Shown one piece after another: positions 9,051-18,403 of a DNA stretch of 64,000 nt. A program made the position numbers and the translations under genes. Position 1 is the stretch's first letter; every line of letters starts with the position of its first letter. Origin of the DNA: Sphingobacterium psychroaquaticum (lineage in GTDB: Bacteria; Bacteroidota; Bacteroidia; Sphingobacteriales; Sphingobacteriaceae); the NCBI RefSeq assembly GCF_900177625.1, contig NZ_FXAU01000001.1, forward strand, positions 436,475-500,474. Reading direction: 5' to 3'. Under the pieces are notes generated by a model. The model was not told where the DNA came from. It saw nothing but the letters and a program-made list of their open reading frames with translations, and did no database searches.

Positions 9051-10319
9051 ATGAAAGAAAAAAACACTTCAAGACGTGATTTTATCAAAAAGTCATTGAT
9101 TGGTGCTGCAGCTTTTACGATTGTTCCAAGACATGTCTTGGGCGGGCAAGGCTTTTTGGCGCCAAGTGACCATTTAACCAAAGGGGTGATTGGTGTAGGC
9201 TCTATGGGACGTGGTCATTTTGGCTATGCTGGAACTAAAACCGTTGCCATCTGTGATGTGGATACCCGACACTTAGCGCTTGCTCAAAAAGCCCTGGGTG
9301 GTGGCGTGAAAGAACATCACGATTTCCGTGAGTTGATTCAAAACCCAGAAGTCGATATTGTGCATATCGCGACACCTCCACACTGGCATGGACTTATGGC
9401 TGTTGAAGCAGCCCGTTCAGGTAAGGATATTTGGTGTGAGAAACCGATGACCCGAACTATTGGAGAGGGTAAGAAAGTGAAAGAAGCAGTTGCTCAGCAT
9501 GGCAATATCTTCCGCTTGAATACGTGGTTTCGTTTCGATGCAAACTTCTACGGTTTGAATGTACCTGTGAAGAAGGTGAAAAAATTAGTCGATACAGGTA
9601 TGTTAGGTTGGCCGTTAAAAGTTACCATCAGTAAGCATACGGGTTTTGACTGGAAATTCTATTGGGTTGGTAAAGAAAATTTACCTACAGAGCAAGTGCC
9701 TAAAGAGTTGGATTACGATATGTGGTTAGGTCCGGCGCAATATAAACCGTATAGCACACACCGTGTTCACACGACTTTTAGAGGATATTGGGATTATGAT
9801 GGTGGTGGTTTAGGGGATATGGGACAACATTATTTGGATCCCGTTCAGTATTTCTTAGGTAAGGATGAAGAGAGTCCGATCAAGATTGAGGTCGATGCAC
9901 CACAGCAGCATTCCGATGCGGTTGGCACCTGGCGTAAAATTACATATACGTATGCCGATGGTTGTCAGATTATTCTTGATGGAGCAGGAACCGAAGAAGG
10001 TCAAGCGTATATTGAAGGGCCAAAAGGTAAACTGTATAAAGGCTTTGTTTGTGATATCCCAGACATGGAACGCAAATTAGCGCAGTATCCAGATCCAGCA
10101 CCACAGATGACTGATTTTGTGGAGGCCTGTAGAACGCGTCAAAAGTTTGCGCTTAATGAGCAGAATGGTTACTATTCAGCAACCTTAGTCAACTTAGGAT
10201 TGGCGGCTCTTCGTTTGAACCGAACGTTGCATTTTGATTCGCAAAAGCAAGAGTTTGTGAACGATGAAGGAGCAAACCGCTTGATTAATCAACCGATGCG
10301 TGGACCTTGGACTATTTAA
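9051..10319 (+). CDS. Gfo/Idh/MocA-family oxidoreductase, Tat-exported
   Basis: A protein of 422 residues. It opens with a twin-arginine signal (SRRDFIKKSLIGAAAFTIV), so the folded protein with its bound nucleotide should be exported to the periplasm. The Rossmann motif is GVIGVGSMGRGHFGY, followed by HIATPPHWHG and the family EKP motif WCEKPMTRTIGEG near residue 145. The C-terminal half is the Gfo/Idh alpha/beta domain (GYWDYDGGGLGDMGQHYLDP). The neighbouring gene starts 18 bases later and encodes two DUF1080 domains, a family now described as 3-keto-glycoside hydrolases. This enzyme probably oxidises a sugar at C3 so that its partner can cleave the bond. The exact substrate is unknown. Confidence 0.93.
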   Translation: MKEKNTSRRDFIKKSLIGAAAFTIVPRHVLGGQGFLAPSDHLTKGVIGVGSMGRGHFGYAGTKTVAICDVDTRHLALAQKALGGGVKEHHDFRELIQNPEVDIVHIATPPHWHGLMAVEAARSGKDIWCEKPMTRTIGEGKKVKEAVAQHGNIFRLNTWFRFDANFYGLNVPVKKVKKLVDTGMLGWPLKVTISKHTGFDWKFYWVGKENLPTEQVPKELDYDMWLGPAQYKPYSTHRVHTTFRGYWDYDGGGLGDMGQHYLDPVQYFLGKDEESPIKIEVDAPQQHSDAVGTWRKITYTYADGCQIILDGAGTEEGQAYIEGPKGKLYKGFVCDIPDMERKLAQYPDPAPQMTDFVEACRTRQKFALNEQNGYYSATLVNLGLAALRLNRTLHFDSQKQEFVNDEGANRLINQPMRGPWTI

Positions 10320-10337
10320 CCGACCTACCTGAACGAA

Positions 10338-13300
10338 ATGAAAAAAGTATTTAATACCTTATCAGCCTTATTGATAATACAGGTTGCGGCGTATGCCCAA
10401 CAACCTGCAAACAGAACATCGGCAACAAAGATTGCGGACGTTTTGGCCCAACAACCGGCCGAAGAACAGACGAAATTCTTATCGGCCATGCGGGAGTTGG
10501 AAAATTTTACAGCCGACGATATTACCAATCTTTTGCTTGGATTGAAGCCGCAAGGTGGAAATAATGCGGGCATCGAGTATGCTGCAAATTCGTATTCTTT
10601 TTACGTGATGCAACCGGGAATGGATGCGAAACGTACCGTATTTTCTCAAGGATTAGTAAAAGCGCTAAATAACCTTACCGATAAAGATAATAAAGGCTTT
10701 GTTTTGGCGCTTATGAAACAAGCGTCTAAGAACGAGGCGATAGAAGCTATCGTTCCTTACCTACAGGATGAGTATCTGGTTGATAAAGCGGCTCTTGCGC
10801 TAAATGGTATTCGTACCGAGCAATCGGCGGCGGCTTTGTCAAAGGCGTTGGCAGGTTCTACTTCAGAAAAAACCACAACAGCTATTGTTGCGGCCTTAGG
10901 GGACTTAAAATCGAAGTCCGATGAGGAAGCAATTATTGCGACATTGGCTAAGTACACATCTGAAAACTACCAGCGTAATGCCTATACGGCTTTAAGTAAG
11001 ATTGCAGGTGCAAAATCGGCCCCTGTGTTGTTGGCAAAGTTGAAGTCGGTTAATTACCAATTCGATAAAACGAATATTGGTGGGTTAACGCTGGACTATG
11101 CGAACAACCTAGTTGGCAATGGTCAACAGGCTCTTGCAGTTTCGGTCGCAAATACCATATCTGCGGAAGCGGAGAAAGCAGGATCGGCTACGTTACAAGC
11201 GGGCGCTTTGCAGTTGTTGACGAAGATAAACCCGAATGCGACACGTAAGCAGCTGATGAAGGCGGCAACAAGTAGTAATGCATTGTACAGAACGACAGCC
11301 TTAGAATTGTTGGGTAAATATGGTACAGCGGCAGATACTAAAAAACTTATTGCTTTAATAGGTTCTTCTGCACCGGATGTACAAGAAGGGATTTTGAACT
11401 TTATTGCACAGAAAGGTGTTGCGGGCGATATTTCTGGTATTGAAAAGGGGCTAGGGAAGATTAAAGGTACGCAGGCAAAAATTGCTGCCTTGAATACGTT
11501 GTCAAGTCTCTCACAAGGTACAAACGCTAAAAGTTTGATTAAGCAAATTGCGGGTGCTGATGAGTTAACGGCAAAGGCGATTGAATCGTTGTTGTTGTCT
11601 TCGAAGGGAGCAAACACCGTAGAGGAGATCAATCAAGCTTTACCAGGTGCTGATGCAAAAACGCAATTGACTTTGTTAAATGTCTTAGCAAAACGTACAA
11701 ATGCTAATTCGGCAAAAGCAGTTTTACCTTTGTTGAGCGCGACCGATAATACGATTAAAACGGCAGCATTAAAAGCATTGCCGAATGTTGTGAACGTAGA
11801 TGACTTTGAAGCTATTGCTGCGTTGGTACCTAATGCCCCAGAAGCGGATGCTAAATATTTACAGAGCGCAATGGTTATTGCATTGAATGCGAGTGCTGAT
11901 AAAGATGCTAAAATCAAGCGCTTGGCGGCTAATATCTCTCGTTCGGCAGCGCCTAGCGTAGGTAAATATTTTCCTGTGTTTGCTGGTGTAGGTGGTGCGG
12001 AATCACTAACGGCGGTGAAGAATTACCTGAATAACGAAGGTCTTAAGAATCAGGCTATTTCTGCTTTGTCAAATTGGTCGAATCCAGAGGTGTTGTCTAC
12101 CTTGATCGCGTTGTCCAGAACAGAAAAAGATCCGCAAAATTTTGATACGATCTTCAAAGGGTTGATCAGCAAGATCAATGCAAGTAACGATACGCCAACG
12201 CAAAAAACATTGTTGTTGAAAGATGCATTTCATCTGGCACAAAATGTAAACCAAAAGCGTAGTGCTTTGGGGAGCTTGCAAGCGACAGGTACGTACCAAG
12301 CGATGATATTTGCGGCACAATTTTTAGATGACGCAGAGCTTAAAGGTGCCGCCACAAATACGGCGATGAATATTGCGATGGATGATAAGTCTTTCGTTGG
12401 GCCTGATGTGCGCAATATCTTGGAGCGTGCAAATGCGAATCTTTCGGGAAGTGAAAGCTCGTATTTAAGGGAAGCTATTGTCCGCCATTTAGCAGAAATG
12501 CCACAAGGAGCGGGTTATGTTTCGATTTTCAACGGTAAGGATCTTACGGGATGGAAAGGCTTGGTGGAAAATCCAATCAAGCGGGCGAAGATGACAGCAA
12601 AAGAGCTGGCAGACAAGCAAGCTATTGCGGATCAAAAGATGCGCGAAAACTGGCGTGCTAGCAATGGTGAACTTGTATTTAGCGGACACGGTGATAATAT
12701 AGCGACAGTAAAGCAATACGGTGATTTTGAGATGTTGGTAGACTGGAAGTTAGATCCAAATGGTAAAGAGCCTGATGCCGGCGTTTATTTACGAGGAACA
12801 CCTCAAGTTCAAATGTGGGATATCTCTCGTACGAATGTAGGTGCTCAGGTTGGTTCTGGTGGTTTATACAATAACCAGAAAAATCCAAAAGATCCATTGA
12901 AAGTAGCTGATAATGCTTTGGGCGAATGGAATACCTTGAAAATCCGTATGGTGGGTGAGAAGGTATGGGTATGGTTGAACGGTGAGTTGGTTGTCGATAA
13001 TGTGACTTTGGAGAATTACTGGGATCGAAATCAGTCGATCTTCCCGGTGGAGCAGATTGAGCTTCAGGCGCATGGTTCGCAGGTATGGTACCGTGATATC
13101 TTTATCAAAGAATTGGCCAGAAAAGAGGTTTATACATTAAGCGATGCGGAACGTAATGAAGGTTTCGAAATGTTGTTTGATGGTACCAACCTTGATAAAT
13201 GGACGGAAACTCCTGCTTATGAACTAACGCCGGAGGGGTATGTTCGGGCTAATCCAAACGCTAAATTCGGCAAGAATTTATACACGAAGAAGGAGTATGC

Positions 13301-13733
13301 AGACTTTGTGTACCGCTTTGAGTTTAAGCTCACGCCGGGCGCAAACAATGGTGTCGGTATTCGTACACCGTTGGAAGGGGATGCCGCCTATGTTGGTACA
13401 GAAATCCAGATTTTGGATAATGATGCTGATATCTACAAAAACCTGAAAGAGTATCAATACCACGGTTCTGCATACGGTATTTTACCTGCAAAACGTATCG
13501 GTATGAAGCCTATCGGCGAATGGAATACAGAGGAAATTCGTGTGCAAGGTGATAAGATTAAGGTGACGCTAAACGGTGTTGTTATTTTGGACGGTGATTT
13601 CTCGCAAGCCAAAAAGAATGGCACTTTAGATAATAAGCAACACCCTGGATTGGCAAATAAGTCGGGACACATTGGCTTCTTGGGTCATGGTTCTGAAGTG
13701 TTTTTCCGAAATATCCGCGTGAAAAGCTTATAA
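10338..13733 (+). CDS. HEAT-repeat protein with two DUF1080 (3-keto-glycoside hydrolase type) domains
   Basis: A protein of 1131 residues with a signal peptide (LSALLIIQVAAYAQQ, cut after AYA), so exported. Residues about 30-715 are alpha-helical HEAT-like repeats rich in Ala, Leu and Lys. Two DUF1080 domains follow: about 727-925 (SIFNGKDLTGWKG, GVYLRGTPQVQMWD, GEWNTLKIRMVGEKVWVWLN) and about 942-1131 (MLFDGTNLDKWTE, GVGIRTPLEGDAAYVGTEIQ, GEWNTEEIRVQGDKIKVTLN). PF06439 is known as the 3-keto-disaccharide hydrolase family, with a concanavalin-like fold. The gene is paired with the upstream oxidoreductase, and a strong terminator follows. The HEAT part may hold partners or substrate; that is inference. 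Confidence 0.9.
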   Translation: MKKVFNTLSALLIIQVAAYAQQPANRTSATKIADVLAQQPAEEQTKFLSAMRELENFTADDITNLLLGLKPQGGNNAGIEYAANSYSFYVMQPGMDAKRTVFSQGLVKALNNLTDKDNKGFVLALMKQASKNEAIEAIVPYLQDEYLVDKAALALNGIRTEQSAAALSKALAGSTSEKTTTAIVAALGDLKSKSDEEAIIATLAKYTSENYQRNAYTALSKIAGAKSAPVLLAKLKSVNYQFDKTNIGGLTLDYANNLVGNGQQALAVSVANTISAEAEKAGSATLQAGALQLLTKINPNATRKQLMKAATSSNALYRTTALELLGKYGTAADTKKLIALIGSSAPDVQEGILNFIAQKGVAGDISGIEKGLGKIKGTQAKIAALNTLSSLSQGTNAKSLIKQIAGADELTAKAIESLLLSSKGANTVEEINQALPGADAKTQLTLLNVLAKRTNANSAKAVLPLLSATDNTIKTAALKALPNVVNVDDFEAIAALVPNAPEADAKYLQSAMVIALNASADKDAKIKRLAANISRSAAPSVGKYFPVFAGVGGAESLTAVKNYLNNEGLKNQAISALSNWSNPEVLSTLIALSRTEKDPQNFDTIFKGLISKINASNDTPTQKTLLLKDAFHLAQNVNQKRSALGSLQATGTYQAMIFAAQFLDDAELKGAATNTAMNIAMDDKSFVGPDVRNILERANANLSGSESSYLREAIVRHLAEMPQGAGYVSIFNGKDLTGWKGLVENPIKRAKMTAKELADKQAIADQKMRENWRASNGELVFSGHGDNIATVKQYGDFEMLVDWKLDPNGKEPDAGVYLRGTPQVQMWDISRTNVGAQVGSGGLYNNQKNPKDPLKVADNALGEWNTLKIRMVGEKVWVWLNGELVVDNVTLENYWDRNQSIFPVEQIELQAHGSQVWYRDIFIKELARKEVYTLSDAERNEGFEMLFDGTNLDKWTETPAYELTPEGYVRANPNAKFGKNLYTKKEYADFVYRFEFKLTPGANNGVGIRTPLEGDAAYVGTEIQILDNDADIYKNLKEYQYHGSAYGILPAKRIGMKPIGEWNTEEIRVQGDKIKVTLNGVVILDGDFSQAKKNGTLDNKQHPGLANKSGHIGFLGHGSEVFFRNIRVKSL

Positions 13734-13740
13734 GCTAGAT

Positions 13741-13778
13741 AAAAAAAAGCTCTCGAGATCCTCGAGAGCTTTTTTTTA
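13741..13778. terminator. bidirectional intrinsic terminator
   Basis: AGCTCTCGAG (13748-13757) and CTCGAGAGCT (13761-13770) form a perfect 10-bp stem with a 3-base loop, with A8 before and T8 after. It ends the DUF1080 operon on the plus strand and can also stop leftward transcripts from the porin gene. Confidence 0.93.
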
Positions 13779-13815
13779 GTTCATGGTTTGTGGTTTTTTG
13801 TTCATAGGACATAGT

Positions 13816-13879
13816 CTACTATCTACCAACTACCAACTACCAACCACCAACCACCAAACTACAATCTACCAACTACTAA
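13816..13879. repeat. heptad array, 9 units of CTACNNN type (site A)
   Basis: Units of seven bases run almost without a break: CTACTAT, three CTACCAA, two CCACCAA, one extra A, CTACAAT, CTACCAA, CTACTAA. In the sense of the leftward porin gene this reads NNNGTAG. The array begins at that gene's stop codon (13876-13878 lies in the last unit). The same heptad occurs at 18309, 18397, 27200 and 39340. Confidence 0.9.
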
Positions 13880-15429
13880 AACTTAGCCCCTAAAGTCAGC
13901 ACGACGTTCGTACGTTGATGCTTGATGTCAGCCACTGGGTTTTTAGTATTCCAGAATGTTTCATCGACTTCGTAGGGTGTTACTTTATAGTCGTTTACTA
14001 AATGTACAACCGCTAAGTCTAGGTATAGAGACTGCGTAATTTTAGCCCCTAAGCCTAAGCTACCGCTGTATTGTTTGTTATCTGCTCCTTTATAGGGGTT
14101 ACCGAAATAATTGAAACCAGCACGTCCACTTAGGGCATTGGTAAATAAGACCTCACCACCGACACGTACATTTACTGCTGATTGGTAAGCTGCTTTCATA
14201 TCGGCGTCCCATTCTCTTTCGCGAGAAGGATTAGCGCCACCAATAGTTCTCAGTTTCATGGTACTGTAGTCTACATACTCTATATCGGCAGACAGTAAAC
14301 CACGGCTGAAGAATTTCGAAAGACCCACGCTGAATTTCCATGGAGTAATCAAATTATATGAATCTTCGGTTGGATCAGAAAGTACTTCTTTCGTGCTAAA
14401 TGCCGAAGATGCAGTTTCATTGTCGTAATAATCTACTTTAATATAGCTATCTGTATAATCATCTATCGTATACCAAGTAGGTGAGGAGATGGTTGCTCCG
14501 ATATTCCAATCGACCGCAGGTTTATAGATCGCGCCGATTTTGAAATCAACCCCTGAACCTTCTGTGCGTTGGTAATAATCATCCAACAATTCATAGTTTG
14601 CCTCAACGAAATCAAATAGGGGACTCGTTGGGTCTGCAATTTCTGAATTTGGGTTGTTTGCTAGGATTTGCGCTCTGTTTTTGGTCCATCCACCTTCTGA
14701 AAATTGGGAGGAGTGATCGTAGCGGAATGATGTGAATCCCAAATTGGCACCAATGTAAAATACATTATTGTAGTTTGCGCCAAAAGCTAAAGCCGTTCTC
14801 GAGTTGTAACCTTTATCTAAGACATCCGCAATTTGTGTTTTATTTGCGCGGTCTCCAACAACAGGGAAATAACCTTTGGTCGGGTCGCTATGTTCTTCGA
14901 TTAAGATCGACTTATACATCTGATCGATCCAATTTGTATTGGTGCTTGTGCTTGCCATATCGCTATAGCGGTTTACCAACGAGTTATCCGGGTTTGTTCC
15001 TTCATAACGTACATTATTGGTAAACGTATTCGTGTTCTCGTAGCTAATACCTACGTTGAAATTTTGCCATCCATGGTATCCCTCATTCGTTGGGAAGTGA
15101 AAAACTACCCCGGCATGGTCGATCCCAAAGCGCCCTTTATTTTTGGATGTATTTTGTCCAAAATAGGTACCCTTGTTGTTTGCATTATTGTAGTTTACGG
15201 AAACCGAAATATCAGACTGCTTAAAAAAGCCTAATCCTGCCGGGTTGCCTGTTACGGAGCTAATATCTCCACCAAGAGCCGTCTTTGCATTTCCTAAACC
15301 TTTGAAACGCGCTGTTCCGCCATTGTTTTCTTGGCCGAAGATAATGGCATCACCCACAAACTGCGCCTGCGCAGAATACATTAGACCGGATACCAATAAA
15401 GACGTAAAAAGTATATTTTTTAACTTCAT
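13876..15429 (-). CDS. outer membrane transport protein, FadL/TodX/OmpP1-like
   Basis: A protein of 517 residues. A signal peptide (FTSLLVSGLMYSAQAQ) is followed by FGQENNGGTARFKGLGNAKT and SVTGNPAGLGFF, the N-terminal plug pattern of FadL-like proteins, whose NPA-type segment lies inside the barrel. The rest alternates polar and aromatic residues and ends in VVLTLGAKF, a typical final beta strand with C-terminal Phe. It probably forms a pore for hydrophobic compounds; the ligand cannot be read. It lies 75 bases after the Trp/Gly-rich lipoprotein gene in the same direction, with a 13-bp hairpin in the gap. Its stop codon lies in a heptad array. Confidence 0.85.
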   Translation of the reverse strand: MKLKNILFTSLLVSGLMYSAQAQFVGDAIIFGQENNGGTARFKGLGNAKTALGGDISSVTGNPAGLGFFKQSDISVSVNYNNANNKGTYFGQNTSKNKGRFGIDHAGVVFHFPTNEGYHGWQNFNVGISYENTNTFTNNVRYEGTNPDNSLVNRYSDMASTSTNTNWIDQMYKSILIEEHSDPTKGYFPVVGDRANKTQIADVLDKGYNSRTALAFGANYNNVFYIGANLGFTSFRYDHSSQFSEGGWTKNRAQILANNPNSEIADPTSPLFDFVEANYELLDDYYQRTEGSGVDFKIGAIYKPAVDWNIGATISSPTWYTIDDYTDSYIKVDYYDNETASSAFSTKEVLSDPTEDSYNLITPWKFSVGLSKFFSRGLLSADIEYVDYSTMKLRTIGGANPSREREWDADMKAAYQSAVNVRVGGEVLFTNALSGRAGFNYFGNPYKGADNKQYSGSLGLGAKITQSLYLDLAVVHLVNDYKVTPYEVDETFWNTKNPVADIKHQRTNVVLTLGAKF

Positions 15430-15460
15430 AATATGTTGTGAAATGTAATAGGAGATATAG

Positions 15461-15490
15461 AATAGCCAATATCCGTAGATATTGGCTATT
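15461..15490. other. perfect 13-bp hairpin between two leftward genes
   Basis: AATAGCCAATATC (15461-15473), loop CGTA, GATATTGGCTATT (15478-15490). No T-run follows on either strand, so it is a poor intrinsic terminator. It may be an mRNA processing or stability element between the lipoprotein gene and the porin gene. Confidence 0.75.
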
Positions 15491-15504
15491 TAAGGTATAT
15501 TTTC

Positions 15505-16662
15505 TTAACGAGTTCTACCGCCACCCGATCTAGAGCTGCCAGAAGAGCTGCTTGATCCAGAGCTTCTTGACGCACCGCCACCGCTAGACATCGAGCTGCC
15601 AGAGCTACGTGATGGTGTGTACGATGATCCAGAACTTCTTGTTGAAGAAGGCTGACTAGAGCGGGTTTCTGATCCCGAGCTTCTTGTTGTGCTACGCGAT
15701 GGAGCGGTTGATGTAGGGCGTGTTGTTTGTCTACTTGTTCCCACACCGCTACCTTCTCTTGTCGAACCACCTACACGTGAACCAGAGGTTTGTCTTGTTC
15801 CTACAGGTGTTCTTGAACCATCTCTCGATATTGTTCCGGATTCTCTCGTGCGGCTGCCTGTTGTTGAGCGATCACCTACACGTGTACCTGATCCATTTCT
15901 TGACACGGTTCCTTCTCTTGTTCCGACACGGCTACCGGTAACGATTCTACCATTTGCATCACGGCTAACACCGGTACGGCTTGATGTTCCTGTGCGTGTT
16001 GTTGTGCCAACTCTAGAGTTATAACGATCTCTTGAGCCCGAGCGAACAGAAGAGTTTGCCGGTCTTATACTGTAGCGGTTACCACCGTAATAGTTTCCGT
16101 AATAGTTGTTATATCCATAATATGGATGTCCCCAAGAGTTGTAGCCCCAGCCGCCCCAGCCTCCGCCGTAGCCCCAGCCAAAACCACCACCGTATCCCCA
16201 GCCATTATAGTATGGAGAACCCCAGCCCCAACGGCCGCCCATTCCCCAGCCCATGCCGATTGACCAACCAGAGTTCCATCCCCAGTTGTTCCATCCAAAG
16301 CCAAGTCCGAAACCGGAATAGCCATACCAAGGGTCAAACCATGGGTCATAGTAACCCATACCTGGTGTAGCATAGTGGAATCTGTTGATACGATTGGCAT
16401 ACTCCAAATCGGTATCATATTCATATCCTTCTATGTAATCCTCATCGGCGTACTCGTCGGCATAATACTCATTTTGTGAATACTGCTCTGGTTGTCCGTT
16501 TGTATAATAATAATCCGGACTCTGGTAATCTTGAGGAGTTTTGGATTGATTATTATAAACGTCGTCTTTGTAAGCAACCTGCTTACTTGTTGAACACGAT
16601 GACAGGGCAAAAACCGCTGCTAGTGTCAAACTTCCGAATAATAATCTATTTGTTTTCATCAT
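15505..16662 (-). CDS. Trp/Gly-rich and Arg/Ser/Thr-rich lipoprotein of unknown function
   Basis: The start is one of two adjacent ATGs (16660-16662 or 16657-16659); an in-frame TTG two codons earlier is less likely. The protein has about 385 residues. The N-terminus ends in the lipobox FALSSC, so it should be lipid-anchored. Residues about 35-85 are acidic and Tyr-rich (YADEYADEDYIEGYEYD). Residues about 95-200 are built from Gly, Trp, Tyr and Asn (GFGWGYGGGWGGWGY). The C-terminal 180 residues are almost all Ser, Arg, Thr and Gly with loose repeats such as SRVGTREGTVSRNGSGTR. No enzyme motif is seen. Such basic tails could bind polyanions at the cell surface, but this is a guess. Confidence 0.8.
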   Translation of the reverse strand: MMKTNRLLFGSLTLAAVFALSSCSTSKQVAYKDDVYNNQSKTPQDYQSPDYYYTNGQPEQYSQNEYYADEYADEDYIEGYEYDTDLEYANRINRFHYATPGMGYYDPWFDPWYGYSGFGLGFGWNNWGWNSGWSIGMGWGMGGRWGWGSPYYNGWGYGGGFGWGYGGGWGGWGYNSWGHPYYGYNNYYGNYYGGNRYSIRPANSSVRSGSRDRYNSRVGTTTRTGTSSRTGVSRDANGRIVTGSRVGTREGTVSRNGSGTRVGDRSTTGSRTRESGTISRDGSRTPVGTRQTSGSRVGGSTREGSGVGTSRQTTRPTSTAPSRSTTRSSGSETRSSQPSSTRSSGSSYTPSRSSGSSMSSGGGASRSSGSSSSSGSSRSGGGRTR

Positions 16663-16744
16663 TTCCAATACAGTTAAACTTCGATAATGTAAGTCTTTAT
16701 TACTATCTTAGACCCGTATTTTCTGAAGTGGTTTAATGCTATCT

Positions 16745-16781
16745 CAAAAATATATATAAAACTTTAGTTGAGGCTAAAGTT
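16745..16781 (-). promoter_or_regulatory. promoter of the Trp/Gly-rich lipoprotein gene with an adjacent palindrome
   Basis: On the minus strand TATTTTTG (16752-16745) matches TAnnTTTG. Directly upstream, AACTTTAG (16760-16767) and CTAAAGTT (16774-16781) form an inverted repeat with a 6-base spacer over the -33 area. It could be an operator, or a hairpin for the plus strand, where a few T follow. Confidence 0.5.
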
Positions 16782-16836
16782 TTTCTGATTAAGACGATAA
16801 TATTACAGATTGTTACAGTAAAAAATAAGGTAAATA

Positions 16837-18309
16837 ATGGGAAAAGGAATCACAAGTCGTAGTGAAGATTATTCACAATGGTACAATGACCTCGTAATTA
16901 AGGCTGATTTAGCGGAGTATTCTGCTGTAAGAGGATGTATGGTCATTAAACCCTATGGCTATGCTATTTGGGAGCGCATGCAAGCGATCCTTGATAAAGA
17001 GTTTAAAGAGACAGGACATAGCAACGCGTACTTCCCCTTATTTATCCCCAAATCTTTTTTCTCGAAAGAAGCTTCACATGTTGAAGGTTTTGCGACCGAG
17101 TGTGCCGTAGTTACCCATTACCGATTGAAGAATGATGGTAACGGTAACATCGTTGTTGATGAAGAAGCCAAGTTAGAGGAAGAGTTGATTGTTCGTCCGA
17201 CTTCGGAGACTATTATATGGAATACATACCGCGGTTGGATCGAATCCTACCGGGATCTTCCAATCTTGGTGAACCAGTGGGCGAATGTGGTGCGTTGGGA
17301 GATGCGTACACGTTTATTTTTGCGTACCGCTGAGTTTTTGTGGCAAGAAGGACATACCGCACACGCGACGGAACAGGAGGCGATCGAGGAAGCAGAAAAA
17401 ATGCAAGGCGTGTATGCTGATTTCGCTGAAAAAGTAATGGGCGTACCTGTTGTGCGTGGACGGAAGACAGAGAATGAGCGCTTCGCAGGAGCGGTAGATA
17501 CTTATACGATTGAAGCATTGATGCAAGATGGTAAAGCACTACAAGCAGGAACTTCTCATTTCCTGGGACAAAATTTTGCCAAGGCTTTTGATGTGAAGTT
17601 CACATCCAAGGAAGGAAAGCAGGAATATGTGTGGGCGACATCATGGGGTGTATCGACACGTTTGATGGGCGCTTTGGTAATGGCACATTCGGACGATCAA
17701 GGTTTGGTGATTCCACCAAAGTTGGCACCGATCCAGGTTGTTATTGTACCTATTTATAGAACCGAGGAAGAAAAGGCAGCGGTAGATGGTTTTGTAGATA
17801 GCCTGCGAGCCGAATTAAAAGCAAAAGGTATTTCTGTAAAATACGATGATCGTGATACGCAGCGCCCGGGCTTTAAGTTTGCAGAATGGGAGCTTAAAGG
17901 GGTGCCATTGCGCGTAACAGTAGGGGCGCGTGATTTACAGAATGGAACCGTAGAGCTGGCACGTCGTGATATCCAATCGAAAGAGACGGTGTCACAAGAA
18001 GGATTGGCTGTTCGTATTGAGAATTTGCTGGACGTTATTCAAGAGAATATTTATCAGAAAGCATTAGACTATCGCGATGCGCATATTACCGAAGTGAATT
18101 CGTATGATGAGTTTAAAGAAGTGCTTGAAGGTAAAGGTGGTTTCATTTCATGCCACTGGGACGGAACGGTAGAAACAGAGAAGCGGGTGAAAGAAGAGAC
18201 CAAAGCAACAATTCGTTGTATTCCTTTGGATGCAAAAGAAGAGGCTGGTGTATGTATTTTCACGGGTAAGCCTTCCACGAAGAGAGTTTTATTTGCGAAA
18301 GCATATTAG
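16837..18309 (+). CDS. proS: prolyl-tRNA synthetase
   Basis: A protein of 490 residues, the short type without an editing insertion (archaeal/eukaryotic-like), common in Bacteroidota. It charges tRNA-Pro. Class II motifs are visible: [19 protein letters not shown] (motif 1 region), [40 protein letters not shown] (motif 2) and [20 protein letters not shown] (motif 3). The anticodon-binding domain (about 285-390) and the C-terminal zinc-like domain follow. Its stop codon TAG (18307-18309) touches the first GTAG of a heptad array. Confidence 0.97.
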   Translation: MGKGITSRSEDYSQWYNDLVIKADLAEYSAVRGCMVIKPYGYAIWERMQAILDKEFKETGHSNAYFPLFIPKSFFSKEASHVEGFATECAVVTHYRLKNDGNGNIVVDEEAKLEEELIVRPTSETIIWNTYRGWIESYRDLPILVNQWANVVRWEMRTRLFLRTAEFLWQEGHTAHATEQEAIEEAEKMQGVYADFAEKVMGVPVVRGRKTENERFAGAVDTYTIEALMQDGKALQAGTSHFLGQNFAKAFDVKFTSKEGKQEYVWATSWGVSTRLMGALVMAHSDDQGLVIPPKLAPIQVVIVPIYRTEEEKAAVDGFVDSLRAELKAKGISVKYDDRDTQRPGFKFAEWELKGVPLRVTVGARDLQNGTVELARRDIQSKETVSQEGLAVRIENLLDVIQENIYQKALDYRDAHITEVNSYDEFKEVLEGKGGFISCHWDGTVETEKRVKEETKATIRCIPLDAKEEAGVCIFTGKPSTKRVLFAKAY

Positions 18310-18338
18310 TAGGGTAGTTGGTAGCTCGTGGTTTGTAG
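18309..18338. repeat. short heptad array in GTAG sense (site B)
   Basis: GTAG at 18309, 18314, 18321 and 18335, with GTGG at 18328; after the first step the spacing is exactly 7. It starts on the last base of the proS stop codon and is inverted relative to the array at 18397-18466. Confidence 0.8.
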
Positions 18339-18368
18339 CCGGAGCAAAGTATTGATTACAAAGTAAAT

Positions 18369-18403
18369 GTTGGTCGAGCCGCAAGATGTTGTGGCTCGAC
18401 CAA
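18369..18403. terminator. hairpin downstream of proS
   Basis: GTTGGTCGAGCC and GGCTCGACCAAC form a perfect 12-bp stem with a 12-base loop. The heptad arrays on both sides are mutually complementary (TAGTTGGTAG against CTACCAACTA), so the transcript could fold into a larger hairpin. There is no T-run, so the terminator call is tentative. Confidence 0.5.

Noticed and set aside
11123-11917. Long minus-strand frames inside the HEAT/DUF1080 gene
   Set aside because: They are reading-frame shadows of an Ala-rich gene and lack starts, promoters and recognisable domains.
15689-16424. Several frames on both strands over the Trp/Gly- and Arg/Ser-rich lipoprotein gene
   Set aside because: Low-complexity coding repeats open several frames; only the minus-strand frame has a signal peptide with lipobox and a promoter.
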